From Halarsenatibacter silvermanii (GTDB lineage Bacteria > Bacillota > Halanaerobiia > Halanaerobiales > Halarsenatibacteraceae), in assembly GCF_900103135.1 (NCBI RefSeq), contig NZ_FNGO01000007.1:55136-119135 (forward strand): a stretch of DNA of 64,000 nt, written 5' to 3'. How positions within the stretch are numbered: position 1 is the first letter of the stretch; the number at the start of each line of letters is the position of its first letter. Positions 33,930 to 44,117 of this stretch are shown here, in pieces. The notes below the pieces were generated by a model that worked only from the letters and a program-made list of their open reading frames with translations, did not search any database and was not told the origin of the DNA. The translations under genes and the position numbers were made by a program.

Positions 33930-35480
33930 ATGCGCATCAGAACCAATATCAACGCCATCAGGACAAATAGATATATAAATCAAAATAATAGGGCCATGCG
34001 CACCACCATGGAGCGGCTGGCCAGCGGTTATCGAATAAATTCCGCCGCCGACGATGCCGCGGGTCTGGCCATCTCCGAGAAGATGACGGGTCAGATAAGA
34101 GGCCAGCGTCAGGCGCAGGAGAATGCTCAGGATGCTATTTCCCTCATCCAGACGGCCGAGGGGGCTTTGAACGAGACGCATGCCATCCTGCAGAGACTCA
34201 GGGAGATATCTGTCAGCGCGGCCACTGACACGCTTACCGACTCTGATAGGGAGGCCCTGCAGGCCGAAGCCGACCAGTTAATCGACGAGATAGACCGCAT
34301 AGCCCAAACCACGGAGTTCAACACCCAGAAGCTTCTCTCCGGTGCGGTGCCGGAGATAGATGTGGAAGGGGAAAGCGCGCTGGAAGTTGAGGTAGCAGAC
34401 ATAACGGAGATAATGCCCGGGGATTACTACATCGAGACCGACCCCGAGGTCGATACGGAGGACGATGTGTGGGATGAAACTTCGGAAATTATCTACGAAG
34501 AGGAGTACACCGATTCGGGCGAGACCGTGCTGGATATAAATGATGAGGTAGAAGCGGTAGATGAGGATGAGACAATTGAGGACAACTTCTCGCTATACCT
34601 GGAGGTAATTGATACTGAAGAAGATTCTGTCACCTACAGCTACCAGCTGGATACCGTTAATGTTGATGGGACAACTTCCATCGAGACCGGTGAGATAACT
34701 ATATCAGATGGAGAGGAATCCTTCGAGATAGGTGGTATGGAGTTCAGCATAGATGACTTTGCTTCTGATGAAGCCACAGAGGGCGATAAGAAGACAGCAG
34801 GCGGCAGGGCCAATCCCGGCCTGGAGAGAGCGCTTGAAGCCATCCGACTCAATAGAGGCAATAATCCCGCGGCCGAGCTGGTTCTGGAGGAGAAGCTGTT
34901 GCAGGAAGAGGGAGTGGAATTTACCACCCACCAGATAGACCCCGAGACCGGAGAGCATTATGAGGCGCAGATAGGTCTGGACTTTCCCGAAGACGACGAG
35001 CTACCTGATACGCTGGATAATCCCGACATCGACGAGTACACCGAGAGCTTCAGCGTGGAAGAGCCCGACGAGGAGGAGAGAACTGAATTTACCTTCCAGG
35101 TGGGCCCCAACTCCGGCCAGAATATCACCCTGGAGATAGACGATATGACCTCCCACTCGCTGGGCATAGCGGGGCTGGACGTATCAAATCGCGAAAGCGC
35201 CGATGCTGCCATAGGGGAGATTGACGATGCCATAGGCAGAGTTTCCTCACAGAGGGGAGAGCTGGGCGCCATACAGAACAGACTGCAGCACCGCGTTAAC
35301 TATCTGGAGGTGGCCGAGGAGAATTTGACCGAGGCCCGCTCGCGCATTAGAGATGCCGACATGGCCCGCGAGATGGCCCGCTTTACCCGTCAGCAGATTA
35401 TCCAGCAGGCCGGTCTGGCCATGCTGGCCCAGGCCCATCAACAGCCGCAGACCGTGCTGCAGCTTTTGGACACGGCGTGA
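33930..35480 (+). CDS. Flagellin (second copy)
   Basis: A 516-residue flagellin. Conserved D0/D1 halves are residues 1-145 ([39 protein letters not shown]) and about 390-516 ([42 protein letters not shown]). The variable part is acidic, except for a distinctive basic, helical patch at about 290-325 ([20 protein letters not shown]). A GTG at 33921 is in frame; the ATG at 33930 gives the standard MRIRTN start. It is richer in G+C than the first flagellin. Its last 40 bases and the 3' flank are nearly identical to the giant flagellin. Confidence 0.94.
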   Translation: MRIRTNINAIRTNRYINQNNRAMRTTMERLASGYRINSAADDAAGLAISEKMTGQIRGQRQAQENAQDAISLIQTAEGALNETHAILQRLREISVSAATDTLTDSDREALQAEADQLIDEIDRIAQTTEFNTQKLLSGAVPEIDVEGESALEVEVADITEIMPGDYYIETDPEVDTEDDVWDETSEIIYEEEYTDSGETVLDINDEVEAVDEDETIEDNFSLYLEVIDTEEDSVTYSYQLDTVNVDGTTSIETGEITISDGEESFEIGGMEFSIDDFASDEATEGDKKTAGGRANPGLERALEAIRLNRGNNPAAELVLEEKLLQEEGVEFTTHQIDPETGEHYEAQIGLDFPEDDELPDTLDNPDIDEYTESFSVEEPDEEERTEFTFQVGPNSGQNITLEIDDMTSHSLGIAGLDVSNRESADAAIGEIDDAIGRVSSQRGELGAIQNRLQHRVNYLEVAEENLTEARSRIRDADMAREMARFTRQQIIQQAGLAMLAQAHQQPQTVLQLLDTA

Positions 35481-35545
35481 TATTTTGGTGAAGTTACAAA
35501 TTATACTCAGGGCTTTAATCCGTATATAAAATAATATTTTATGAT

Positions 35546-35577
35546 ATGCCAGTGAGATGCTGGTATTTTTTTATTTT
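35546..35577 (+). terminator. Intrinsic terminator after the second flagellin
   Basis: ATGCCAG (35546-35552) pairs with CTGGTAT (35560-35566), followed by a run of T bases (TTTTTTTATTTT). It separates the second flagellin from the giant one. Confidence 0.75.
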
Positions 35578-35886
35578 ACAGTGAATTTTCCAGTCGGCGA
35601 TTTCGAAAAATAAAAGAAATCGGGGATATATAGCAGCTAATAAAAGCTTTAACTATATAATTGCTTTTAATAGTTAATAATAGCAATTTAAGATGTTCAA
35701 ATTTATCAGGTAATCTTACGATAATATTATTGAGATGGAAATAAAAACAATTTAACACAAATATAATCATAAAAAAGGTAAATATGAAGTAAATATGCTA
35801 ACTCAAACCTGGAAATATCGTAATTTCAATTTTCTTCTCTACATACTTTCTCATTCTTTAGTCTTTTATCGAATGGAGGGCAATAT
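35578..35886. other. A/T-rich intergenic region before the giant flagellin
   Basis: About 310 bases with no supported gene. It must contain the promoter of the giant flagellin, since a terminator closes the preceding unit, but no good sigma-28 match was found. The ribosome site GGAGGGC lies eight bases before the ATG. Confidence 0.5.
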
Positions 35887-38800
35887 ATGAGAATAAATCA
35901 CAACCATATCTCTGTACAGGCTAATAACAGGCTTCGCAAAAACAATTCAGCAATACGAAACAATTCCGAAAGCCTTGCCTCCGGTAAGAGAATAAATCGA
36001 GCCGCCGATGATCCGGCCGGTCTGGGCATCAGTCAGCGCATGGAAGCACGAAATAGAGGGCTTGAGCAGAACAGGCAAAATATTCAGGATGGCAAGTCTT
36101 TACTCGATACCGCCGATGGCGCTGTAGGTCAGATGCAGGACAAGGCCCAAAGAATGCGAGAACTCACAATTCAGGCCGCCAATGGAACACTGACGGACAG
36201 TGAGCAGGAATCAATAAAGGAGGAAATGAGATCTTTAGAGGCGGAGATGAGCCGCACCAGCAAGCAGACGGAATTCAATGAAATTCCTATAATTGACGGC
36301 AGTTTAAGCCAGAAAACTGAGGATGTAGAAGGAGAGAAGGAAACAGGTTTAGATGTGCCCGATGATGGTAACTTTTATTCTCAGGAGCTAGAAGTGGGGG
36401 AATTTACTGTCGAATATCGTTTCCAGAGAGATGTCGACGAAGAAGGAAATGATATTTTGAATATTGAGCTCTGGAGCGAGGGGACCAGGCTGGCCCGGGA
36501 TGAACTTATCCAGGATCCAATCGAAGGAGAAGCTGCTGCTGGTGATCCGGAAGAATTAAATTTTAATGATGAGCTTGATTCTCTCTTCACCGGCGGCGCA
36601 GATGTTGTAGATTTTGTCCCCGGAGATGGTGATAATACTTTTATGGCAGTTGGAACAGCAGAAACAGATGAAGGCGAAGGGGAAGAACATATATTTGCAG
36701 CTGAATTCGCTTTTGAAGACGGAGAACTTGAGGTGCAGTGGGAGGACAGTTACCGCTATGAAGAAGATTTGCGTGCTGAAGGCATCAGCATTGATCGTTT
36801 GGATCAGGAAGGAAATGAGTTTATAATTTCCGGTCAGACGGGCAGTGAAGATGGGGATGGAGAAGTAATATTGATGAAAGTAGAAAGGGATAATGAATCT
36901 ATTTTTCTGGATGATGACTTTGAGTTTGAGGAGATTATTGGCAGCAATGACGATTTTGGACGCAGCATCGAAGGGCTTGAGGGAGGCGGCAAAATTTTGG
37001 CTGCCAGTGTTGAAGCTGCCCACGGTAATAAAGATCTACTTGTTTTAAAATTGAATGAAGATGGCATCTATGAGTGGGAACAGCGAATAGAGGATAGCGA
37101 TAGTGATGATATCGTCTGGGATATAGAAGAGACATCTGATGGTGATTTTGTGATAGCGGGTGAGAGTGAAGGAGCTGCAGCTTTACATAAAATGAGCTCC
37201 GAGGGAGAAATCCTCTCCACACATACTGAAGATAGTTTAGATCATTTTATCGATATTGAAGAAGATGCTGAGGGGAATATAATTGCAGCGGGTTATGATG
37301 GGAATGATGGTCTTGAAGTCAAAAAGTTTGCAGACAATGGTAACGAGCTTGAAGAAGAGGACTCCAACAATATTGACGCTGCTCCGGAATATTCGGATTT
37401 CACCGACATTGATGAAAATCACGATTTTAGCCTGGAGGTTGTGGAAGGACCGGATGGTGATCCTGATGAGGAGGCATACATAATTTCAGCATCTGCGAAT
37501 GAAAACGATGGAAGCCGGGAGATGAAAACTGTAAAGCTGGATGAAGATTTTGAGGAAGAATGGGACTCAACAGAGCTGGACAGCGGTTCTCACGGCAATA
37601 AAATGTCAGAGATATCTCCCAACAGTGACGGGGGTTATCTGGCTTTTAACCCCGAAGAAAACGAAGATGAGCTTGAGAACACAATAGCACATTTTGATTC
37701 ACAGGGAGTTTATCAGTGGGAAAAGGATTTAACTGAGGTATTTGAGGAAGTGGATAGCGGTGACCTTAATATCGAAGAAGTAGCAGCTGCTGGAGACAGC
37801 TATCTGGTTTTGATAGAGGATGAGGAAAGCAGTGATTTGTATGCAGCGGAAATTGATACGGATGGAGATATAAACCAGGAAGAATTCCAGCTGGAGGAAG
37901 TAAACGGGGAAGATTTTTCCCAATTACAGCTTCTTGATCAGGGCGAAGATGGTTTTGCCGTTATAACAGAAGAGAATGATATGGAGGAATTGAGCATTCA
38001 TGTCTATGAAGACGGAGGACATGAAGATGAATATACAGGATTTTCAGATCTGGATTATGATGTCGAAGAGATAAATGGGATTACCCGCACGGAAGAAGGC
38101 ATTGCCGCTGCTGGCAAAACGGGTGATGGTTCTGCAATAGAGGTTTCTGCTGAGGGCAGAGATGTATATGAAAATATAACTGTGGGATTTGAGGAAAGCG
38201 ATGAAGAGGGCGTTAGTTTCGAAGATGATGAATTAACTGTAGGTCTAAAAGAAGATGAGATTTATGGAGTTGAGGATGTAGAAGATGTTTTTGATGAACA
38301 TGTTGAAAATGAAGAAGTCATTACATACTTTGAGGGTGGAGATTTTGAAGATATAATATCTAATCAAAATGGTGATGATTTTGATAACGAAGCCAGTGTC
38401 AATAATTTGGACTTTGAAGCTGATGATGAAATAAATTTTCTTGATCTGGAAAATTTTGAGGAAGAAATTGAACTCTCCGGAGGTGAGAGCCCTGAAAGAG
38501 CATCTGCAGATGATACACTGACTGATGATATAGAGGTTACGCTGTCTGTAGATGAAGATGAATACGATGATCATTCCGATGAATATGATGAATTAGAAAT
38601 AACATTTGAAGCTGGTGACGAAGAAGATCTTGATATTAGTTCCGAAAATGATCAAACAGATGTAACAATCACTTTGGAAGATGAGGAGGTTTATAGTGAA
38701 GGGGATATAGATGATATTCTACATGGAGAAGCAAACGATGATGATGAGCTTCCAGATGAGGTTGATCTTGAAAATATAAATTTTGAATTTGATGGCGATC

Positions 38801-41800
38801 TACTGGCGCAAAATTTAGAGGGTGAAGAATTTGATCTGGATGATGAGGAGACTGTTAGAGATATTGATCAAGATATCGATGTGGAAATACTTGGCGGCGA
38901 TACAGATGATTATGAAACAATTGAAGAATATAATATTGATATTGAGTTTGAAGAAGATGAAGATGTAGATATGGGAGAGGAAACAGGAAATTATGAAGAT
39001 GACACACTAACTGTAAATATTGCGGAATCAGAGCAATATAATTCTGAAAATCTGAAAGATGCTATAGAAAATGCAGTTGAAGATGCAAAAGATGGAAATG
39101 GTGAACTGGAAGATATTGAGGGAGAAAATTTCGCAGTAGATTTTGAGTTTGCGGACGCAGACAATGACGCAGACAGCGTAAATATCAGTTCCGGAGGTTT
39201 AGACAACAGTGATTTTGACCTGACTGGTGCCGATGAAGGTGAAGAAGCTGAAGGTGAAGAGGATGTTAATGATACTACTCTTACAATTACCGGAGGCAGA
39301 CATGAGGATTATGATGATATCACCATAGATTTTGAAGTTACAGATGATCTTGATCCGGGAGAGACCGATTATGATATCGAGAATAATAATTTGACGATTA
39401 GGATTGGAGAAGAGTTAAAACTTGATGAATTTGATATTGAAAAATCTGATGATAGTATAGATTTTGAAATGGCCGGAAGAAGCTGGGACGGCAAGGAGAT
39501 AACTTTGGATGAAGAAAATGGAGATGAATACTCCGGTGAAAGCGAGGAATTCGGGGGGATGTGGCTGGCCGAATTGGAGTCAGAAAATAATGGGATAAAT
39601 ACAACTTTGGAAAAGATATTTGGAGATGACGGCGGCCTGCAGCTCCAATCAAGGAGTGATGGGTTTATAGCCACCGGCCGGACTGACGGAGATAATCCCC
39701 GGGTACTGATGGTGGATGATGACTTAAATGTAGACCATGATAGTGTTGATGATAATGGAAATATAAAACTTACTGAAATTCTGGATGATAATGGGGGATT
39801 CATTGTAGCAGGAAAAGATGAAAATGATGCTGCTGTAATGGATCGGATTTCAGATGAAGAAGACCTTGATATGGATTATTCTGATCTGACTTTTGATGAA
39901 GATATTAGTCTGGTATCCGGTTTTATTTCCGGTTCATCTGACGATAATCTTCAGAGAGTTGAAGTTGCTGAAGATGATTTTGGCGACGAAGCCGATCTGT
40001 CTGATTACAGGGCTTTTTCTCGCAGTATTGCTGTCGACGAGGATGAGAATGTATATGTTGGGGGAAATAAAGAATATCTGGGCCAGCATGATGAAAGCGG
40101 AAATATCCGCAAACTAAACGATGAGGGTGGACTTGAGTGGGAGAACGACATCTCCGAAAACGGTGAAACACCAATTGTTCAGAATATGCATCTATCACAG
40201 GATGAAGATGAGCTGGTTGTCACAGGCAGTTTGAATGAGGAAGAAATGTTTGTGTATGGTATTTCAGCTGATAATGGTGATGAGAACTGGTCTCAGGAAT
40301 TTGATGCCCTCAGCAGTTTAAGTATTAGTGAGACTGAGGAAGGAGAATACCTTGTTACCGGACATCGGGAGATGGAAAATCCGGATGAGCTTTATCAGTA
40401 CAATCATGGTGAAGTCGATGAAACAGATGTGCGGGATATCACTGCATTGAAGCTCGATTCCGATGGAGAAGTAGAGTGGCGGCGGGATTACGGGGCTGAT
40501 GATGATCTGGCCGGCAATGTTCATCCTTCCGATGAAGGCGGCTTTGTTGCCGCAAGCAGCAGGACCAGCTATTCCTATCCAAAGGCTAAAGGTGACTCGG
40601 CAGATGATGCCGAGGCCACTTCTGTAAAGGATGCTGTTATTACCGGAGTTGATGATAATGGCAGCTGGCAGTGGGATTTTGAACTGGGGCGAGCTCTTCG
40701 AAATGATGATATGCCTGAAAATCTTGATATAATAGATAATGAAGATAGTCTGGAAGGAGTATATGTTCAGGATAGTTTTGATTCTGAAGGTGAATGGGAT
40801 GGATATGTAATGACTGCTCACAGAGAAAGAGAGGATGGCAGTGAAGATGTAATAACGGTTGGACTCAAAGCCGATGATGGCAATGAAGAGCCGGAGATTG
40901 CCTGGATTGATAGTATGGAGGCTGAAAACTCTTACGAAGTTGGCAATATTTCTGCCACTGATGATGGTGGATATGTAATGACAGGCAGTGTTGAACAGGA
41001 TGGCAACAGCAATGTCTGGGCAAGAAAACTCAACAGTGACGGCAGCCAGGATTTTTACAGTACTTTTACAGAAAATGACGGTGAAGATCATGGAAATCAC
41101 ATAAAAGAAGTTTTCGTGGATGAAGAACCGCATTATGTTTTAACCGGCAGCACCTCAACTGAAGATTTTGCTGGCAGAGCCGGGGAACTTGAAGGTGATC
41201 AGGATCAGCTTGTCATGATGATTGATGCTGATGGTGAAATCGAATGGGCTGATGCTATCGGCGGCAGCGGAGATGACAGCGGGGAATCTATCCGGCAGTA
41301 CGAAGAGGGAAGGTATATTATGACCGGGGTCACATCTTCTGGAACCTGGGAAGACCAGGAAAATGGTGAAAATAACGGACAAAATGGCGAAATACAGCCT
41401 GATGGCGATGTGTCACCTCACCCTTCAGCCGACTCAGAAGAGGCTATGTGGACTGTTGCTTACAGCCTTGAGATAGATAGCGAGACTTTATCTCCCGATA
41501 AAGAGGCAGAACAGCCGGCACCTTATGGTACCGGGGAGATATTTCTTGAACTGGATAATGCCGAAGTCGAATATAACTGGGAGAATTCAGAAGTAACCTA
41601 TATGTCGGCAGAAGGCGAGCAGCATACCGATTCTAAATTTGGGGTTCAGGTTGGACCGGATTCCTCTGATAAGATTTTTCTGGAAATAGATAATGTTAGA
41701 ACCGAAAATTTAGGTTTTGAGGAAGGCTGGCTCGACGGTGATTTTTCCGATGAGGAATTTGTCAGTGAAACTTTAGAAACCATAGATGGCGCCATTGAAA

Positions 41801-42042
41801 AGCTGAGTTCTGCCCGCTCGGAAATAGGAGCTTTCACAAATAGGCTGGAGCATTCTTTGAGCAACGTGGAAAATTATAATGAAAACCTTGAATCCGCTCG
41901 TTCTCGTATAGAAGATGCCGATATGGCCCGGAAACTGACAGAACAGGTCAGGCTTGATATCTTAAATCAGGCCATATTGTCGATGCAGGCCCAGGCTAAT
42001 CAACAGCCGCAGACCGTGCTGCAGCTTTTGGGAACGGCGTGA
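35887..42042 (+). CDS. Giant flagellin (2051 residues) with beta-propeller-like insertions
   Basis: A true flagellin at both ends: residues 1-145 (MRINHNHISVQANNRL, KRINRAADDPAGLGISQRM) and about 1918-2051 (LDILNQAILSMQAQANQQPQ, ending VLQLLGTA). The ~1770 residues between are exceptional. Residues about 235-760 and 1195-1860 carry many ~50-residue units of the type DGGYVMTGS / LNSDGSxxW, as in secreted beta-propeller repeat proteins. Residues about 760-1190 hold at least four acidic beta repeats of the form ITVxFEExDEE...LTVxxxE. It would give filaments with large surface-exposed domains. The ends support export and assembly; the function of the propellers (adhesion, ligand binding) is inferred. 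Confidence 0.93.
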   Translation: MRINHNHISVQANNRLRKNNSAIRNNSESLASGKRINRAADDPAGLGISQRMEARNRGLEQNRQNIQDGKSLLDTADGAVGQMQDKAQRMRELTIQAANGTLTDSEQESIKEEMRSLEAEMSRTSKQTEFNEIPIIDGSLSQKTEDVEGEKETGLDVPDDGNFYSQELEVGEFTVEYRFQRDVDEEGNDILNIELWSEGTRLARDELIQDPIEGEAAAGDPEELNFNDELDSLFTGGADVVDFVPGDGDNTFMAVGTAETDEGEGEEHIFAAEFAFEDGELEVQWEDSYRYEEDLRAEGISIDRLDQEGNEFIISGQTGSEDGDGEVILMKVERDNESIFLDDDFEFEEIIGSNDDFGRSIEGLEGGGKILAASVEAAHGNKDLLVLKLNEDGIYEWEQRIEDSDSDDIVWDIEETSDGDFVIAGESEGAAALHKMSSEGEILSTHTEDSLDHFIDIEEDAEGNIIAAGYDGNDGLEVKKFADNGNELEEEDSNNIDAAPEYSDFTDIDENHDFSLEVVEGPDGDPDEEAYIISASANENDGSREMKTVKLDEDFEEEWDSTELDSGSHGNKMSEISPNSDGGYLAFNPEENEDELENTIAHFDSQGVYQWEKDLTEVFEEVDSGDLNIEEVAAAGDSYLVLIEDEESSDLYAAEIDTDGDINQEEFQLEEVNGEDFSQLQLLDQGEDGFAVITEENDMEELSIHVYEDGGHEDEYTGFSDLDYDVEEINGITRTEEGIAAAGKTGDGSAIEVSAEGRDVYENITVGFEESDEEGVSFEDDELTVGLKEDEIYGVEDVEDVFDEHVENEEVITYFEGGDFEDIISNQNGDDFDNEASVNNLDFEADDEINFLDLENFEEEIELSGGESPERASADDTLTDDIEVTLSVDEDEYDDHSDEYDELEITFEAGDEEDLDISSENDQTDVTITLEDEEVYSEGDIDDILHGEANDDDELPDEVDLENINFEFDGDLLAQNLEGEEFDLDDEETVRDIDQDIDVEILGGDTDDYETIEEYNIDIEFEEDEDVDMGEETGNYEDDTLTVNIAESEQYNSENLKDAIENAVEDAKDGNGELEDIEGENFAVDFEFADADNDADSVNISSGGLDNSDFDLTGADEGEEAEGEEDVNDTTLTITGGRHEDYDDITIDFEVTDDLDPGETDYDIENNNLTIRIGEELKLDEFDIEKSDDSIDFEMAGRSWDGKEITLDEENGDEYSGESEEFGGMWLAELESENNGINTTLEKIFGDDGGLQLQSRSDGFIATGRTDGDNPRVLMVDDDLNVDHDSVDDNGNIKLTEILDDNGGFIVAGKDENDAAVMDRISDEEDLDMDYSDLTFDEDISLVSGFISGSSDDNLQRVEVAEDDFGDEADLSDYRAFSRSIAVDEDENVYVGGNKEYLGQHDESGNIRKLNDEGGLEWENDISENGETPIVQNMHLSQDEDELVVTGSLNEEEMFVYGISADNGDENWSQEFDALSSLSISETEEGEYLVTGHREMENPDELYQYNHGEVDETDVRDITALKLDSDGEVEWRRDYGADDDLAGNVHPSDEGGFVAASSRTSYSYPKAKGDSADDAEATSVKDAVITGVDDNGSWQWDFELGRALRNDDMPENLDIIDNEDSLEGVYVQDSFDSEGEWDGYVMTAHREREDGSEDVITVGLKADDGNEEPEIAWIDSMEAENSYEVGNISATDDGGYVMTGSVEQDGNSNVWARKLNSDGSQDFYSTFTENDGEDHGNHIKEVFVDEEPHYVLTGSTSTEDFAGRAGELEGDQDQLVMMIDADGEIEWADAIGGSGDDSGESIRQYEEGRYIMTGVTSSGTWEDQENGENNGQNGEIQPDGDVSPHPSADSEEAMWTVAYSLEIDSETLSPDKEAEQPAPYGTGEIFLELDNAEVEYNWENSEVTYMSAEGEQHTDSKFGVQVGPDSSDKIFLEIDNVRTENLGFEEGWLDGDFSDEEFVSETLETIDGAIEKLSSARSEIGAFTNRLEHSLSNVENYNENLESARSRIEDADMARKLTEQVRLDILNQAILSMQAQANQQPQTVLQLLGTA

Positions 42043-42086
42043 TATTTGGTTGATTTAAATTCTATTCAGCACCTTCAAAGTTCGTC

Positions 42087-42133
42087 CCGCACCCGGCAGG
42101 AAAATTGTGATTCTGGGCATTGCGGTTTTTTCT
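42087..42133 (+). terminator. Terminator after the giant flagellin
   Basis: CCGCA (42087-42091) pairs with TGCGG (42121-42125) around an inner CCCGG/CTGGG stem, followed by TTTTTTCTTT. It closes the flagellar region. Confidence 0.6.
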
Positions 42134-42358
42134 TTCCCGTTAAATCGTTAATGGCAGCTCAATTAATGGCAGCTTTTGAAATTTAATATTACTGCAGGCA
42201 AGAACGGTCTGAGCGATAATTAAGCAATTATTAAGCTCAGGCTTTTTTAATTTAAACAATGTAGAATTTGCTTGATATTAAAGGATTTTGATGAAATTTT
42301 TAGAAATGTATATTAAGAAGGACAACAAAAGAAGCTCAAATATAAAGAGGGTGATAAC
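42134..42358. other. Intergenic region at the flagellar/defence boundary
   Basis: An A/T-rich spacer that follows the giant flagellin terminator. A 12-bp unit TTAATGGCAGCT occurs twice in tandem (about 42148-42175). No gene is supported; it marks the change from flagellar to toxin and restriction genes. Confidence 0.4.
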
Positions 42359-42781
42359 ATGGGAGAAATATTGCAGCTGAAGGTTAAATTTCCTGGCACC
42401 GGAACCTGTAAGCGGTTTTTGATAGAAAGTGAAGATACCTTTCAAGATCTGCATGAATTTCTATTTGATATATTGGGTCGACATGATAGGACTCATCTGC
42501 ATGAATTCATCATAAAAAAGAACATAAAAGTTGCCCCAGAGGAGAACGGAGCTCCCAATGGTCTGGGACATTTTAGCTTTGCGAAGAGTGACGAAGGAGA
42601 TTATTATAAGCAGGATAAAACTAAGCTGGCTAAATTTTTGATGAAAAAGGGACAGAGTTTCATTTATCGATATGATTTCGGCGATGACTGGAGATACGAT
42701 ATCATCCTGGAGAAAATGAAGGATAGAGAATATATCGAAGAATATGACGAGTTTCCGGTGAAGATTGAAGATGATTTTTAG
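42359..42781 (+). CDS. pRiA4b ORF-3-like protein, short at the C-terminus
   Basis: A 140-residue protein of the plasmid pRiA4b ORF-3-like family (PF07929), often found on mobile or accessory DNA; function is not known. The typical motif FIYRYDFGDDWRYDIILEKM lies at residues 97-117, and the N-terminal half has the LKVKFPGTGTCKRFLI and LHEFLFDILG pattern. Longer members continue into a CPPEDCGG-type segment that is missing here, so the gene may be 3'-truncated or a short variant. It starts the accessory region. Confidence 0.7.
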   Translation: MGEILQLKVKFPGTGTCKRFLIESEDTFQDLHEFLFDILGRHDRTHLHEFIIKKNIKVAPEENGAPNGLGHFSFAKSDEGDYYKQDKTKLAKFLMKKGQSFIYRYDFGDDWRYDIILEKMKDREYIEEYDEFPVKIEDDF

Positions 42782-42862
42782 GTTAGAGGTAATGGTGTTA
42801 TAATTAGTTATGAAGAATGAATATTCAGCTGAGAAATAAATTAATTTAGAGGTGAGATAAAG

Positions 42863-43120
42863 ATGCCTGCTAAAAAAGAAGTGGAATTTCCAGAAGAAAT
42901 ACTTGTAAGTTTAAAAACCAGTGAAGATGAATTAATAAAAGAGATGAAACTGGCGCTGGCTGTCAAATATTTTAAGGAGAAAAAATTATCCGTAGGTCAG
43001 GCCGCTGAACTGGCAGAAATGCCAGAAGAAGATTTTATTAGATATCTAGGAGAAGAAGAAATATCTGTTTTTAGATATGATGATTTGGAAGAATTAGAGG
43101 AAGATATTGAAAATGCCTGA
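42863..43120 (+). CDS. UPF0175 family antitoxin
   Basis: An 85-residue protein of the UPF0175 family, the usual antitoxin partner of DUF3368 PIN toxins. It has a ribbon-helix-helix-type start (VEFPEEILVSLKTSEDELIKEMKLALAVKYF), then KLSVGQAAELAEMPEEDFIRYL. It overlaps the toxin start by 14 bases, so the two are translationally coupled. It would neutralise the toxin and repress the pair. Confidence 0.82.
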   Translation: MPAKKEVEFPEEILVSLKTSEDELIKEMKLALAVKYFKEKKLSVGQAAELAEMPEEDFIRYLGEEEISVFRYDDLEELEEDIENA

Positions 43121-43598
43121 AGTTGTTGCTGATTCTACAGTAATAATATTTTTATCTAATATCGGGCATTTATGGCTGATAAAAGAGCTATATGAGGAAA
43201 TTTACATTCCGGAAGCCGTTTTGAAAGAAATTCGAGTAAAAGGGGAATCTTCGAAAGCTTTTCGAAATATGGATAAAGCTGATTATATTAAAAAATTTAA
43301 TTCAGAGAATATTAAAGCTAGCGATTTTCTCTCTTCATCCATTCATAAAGGGGAAGCAGAAGTTATTGCTCTGGCAAAACAAATCGAGGCAACCAGGGTT
43401 ATTATTGACGACTACGCAGCAAGAAAACACGCCCGGTATTTGGACTTGAATGTCACGGGGACTTTGGGAGTTTTATTGAGAGCTAAAAATGAAGGGCTGA
43501 TTGATAGTGTTAAGCCACTTGTGGATAAAATGATAGAAGAAGGATTTCATGTAGATGATAAACTCTATAACTTCGTTTTGAAGAAGGCAAATGAATAA
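43107..43598 (+). CDS. PIN-domain toxin (DUF3368)
   Basis: A 163-residue putative ribonuclease toxin. PIN-domain acidic residues are visible: D8 in VVADSTVIIFL, E in KGEAEVIALAKQ (about 92) and D in VIIDDYAARKHA (about 110-111), with NVTGTLGVLLRAK typical of DUF3368. It pairs with the overlapping UPF0175 antitoxin. A 69-bp internal piece of this gene (43213-43281) reappears at 52612-52680 on the far side of the restriction system. Confidence 0.83.
   Translation: MKMPEVVADSTVIIFLSNIGHLWLIKELYEEIYIPEAVLKEIRVKGESSKAFRNMDKADYIKKFNSENIKASDFLSSSIHKGEAEVIALAKQIEATRVIIDDYAARKHARYLDLNVTGTLGVLLRAKNEGLIDSVKPLVDKMIEEGFHVDDKLYNFVLKKANE
43213..43281 (+). repeat. Left copy of a 69-bp direct repeat flanking the restriction-modification island
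   Basis: This internal segment of the PIN toxin gene is repeated at 52612-52680 with only two mismatches and in the same orientation, 9.4 kb apart. The pair could support homologous excision or duplication of everything between, including the hsd genes. Confidence 0.8.
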
Positions 43599-44117
43599 CT
43601 GATAGTTTAGGCAACAATTTATTTTAATCAGCTTTTGCGAAATAAAAATATAAGACAAAAAGATATCGATTTTCGAGAATAATAATATGAAAGAATAATG
43701 AAGTCAATACCCTCACATCCCTTATTGAACTTTCGAAAAATGCGCTCTCTGAAAACACATTAACTATACATATATTTGCTGGTCTGTTAAACATGAAAAA
43801 TTTTTGTCTTGTTGAAAAAGGTATAAGTATATCAATTACCGAATAGTGAATGTTGTCGTATTTCATCTGGAGCTGGCGGGTTAACCGAGGTAGTGCTGAC
43901 TTATTACTCATAAGATGGTTGAGCTCCCTTCTTCATGTATAAACTATATACGAAAATTTTCTTCTGGGAGTGGGGGTATAGCAAATTGTGCAAGGATAAA
44001 AGCAGATTATGTTTGTATCAATATTTATATGAATAACTGTTATGCAGGTGTTTAATGAATTACTCAGAATTACATAAATTAGAAGAATAAAAGAATTACA
44101 TCAACTGGAGGGATATC
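43599..44117. other. 520-bp A/T-rich gap without a supported gene
   Basis: The sequence is A/T-rich with many stops in all frames. A block near 43869-43924 (GAGCTGGCGGG...GGTTGAGCTC) has short inverted ends and is more G+C-rich, and could be the remnant of a small element. A minus-strand frame of 95 codons here has no ribosome site and an atypical composition, so it is not called. Confidence 0.5.

Noticed and set aside
40318..41133. 271-codon minus-strand frame opposite the giant flagellin
   Set aside because: It arises from biased codon use (GAT/GAA rich) in the repeats of the plus-strand gene; there is no ribosome site and no recognisable domain.
43624..43911. 95-codon minus-strand frame in the gap before the hsd genes
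   Set aside because: No ribosome site, composition unlike the other proteins, A/T-rich DNA with many stops elsewhere. Kept as an unexplained gap.
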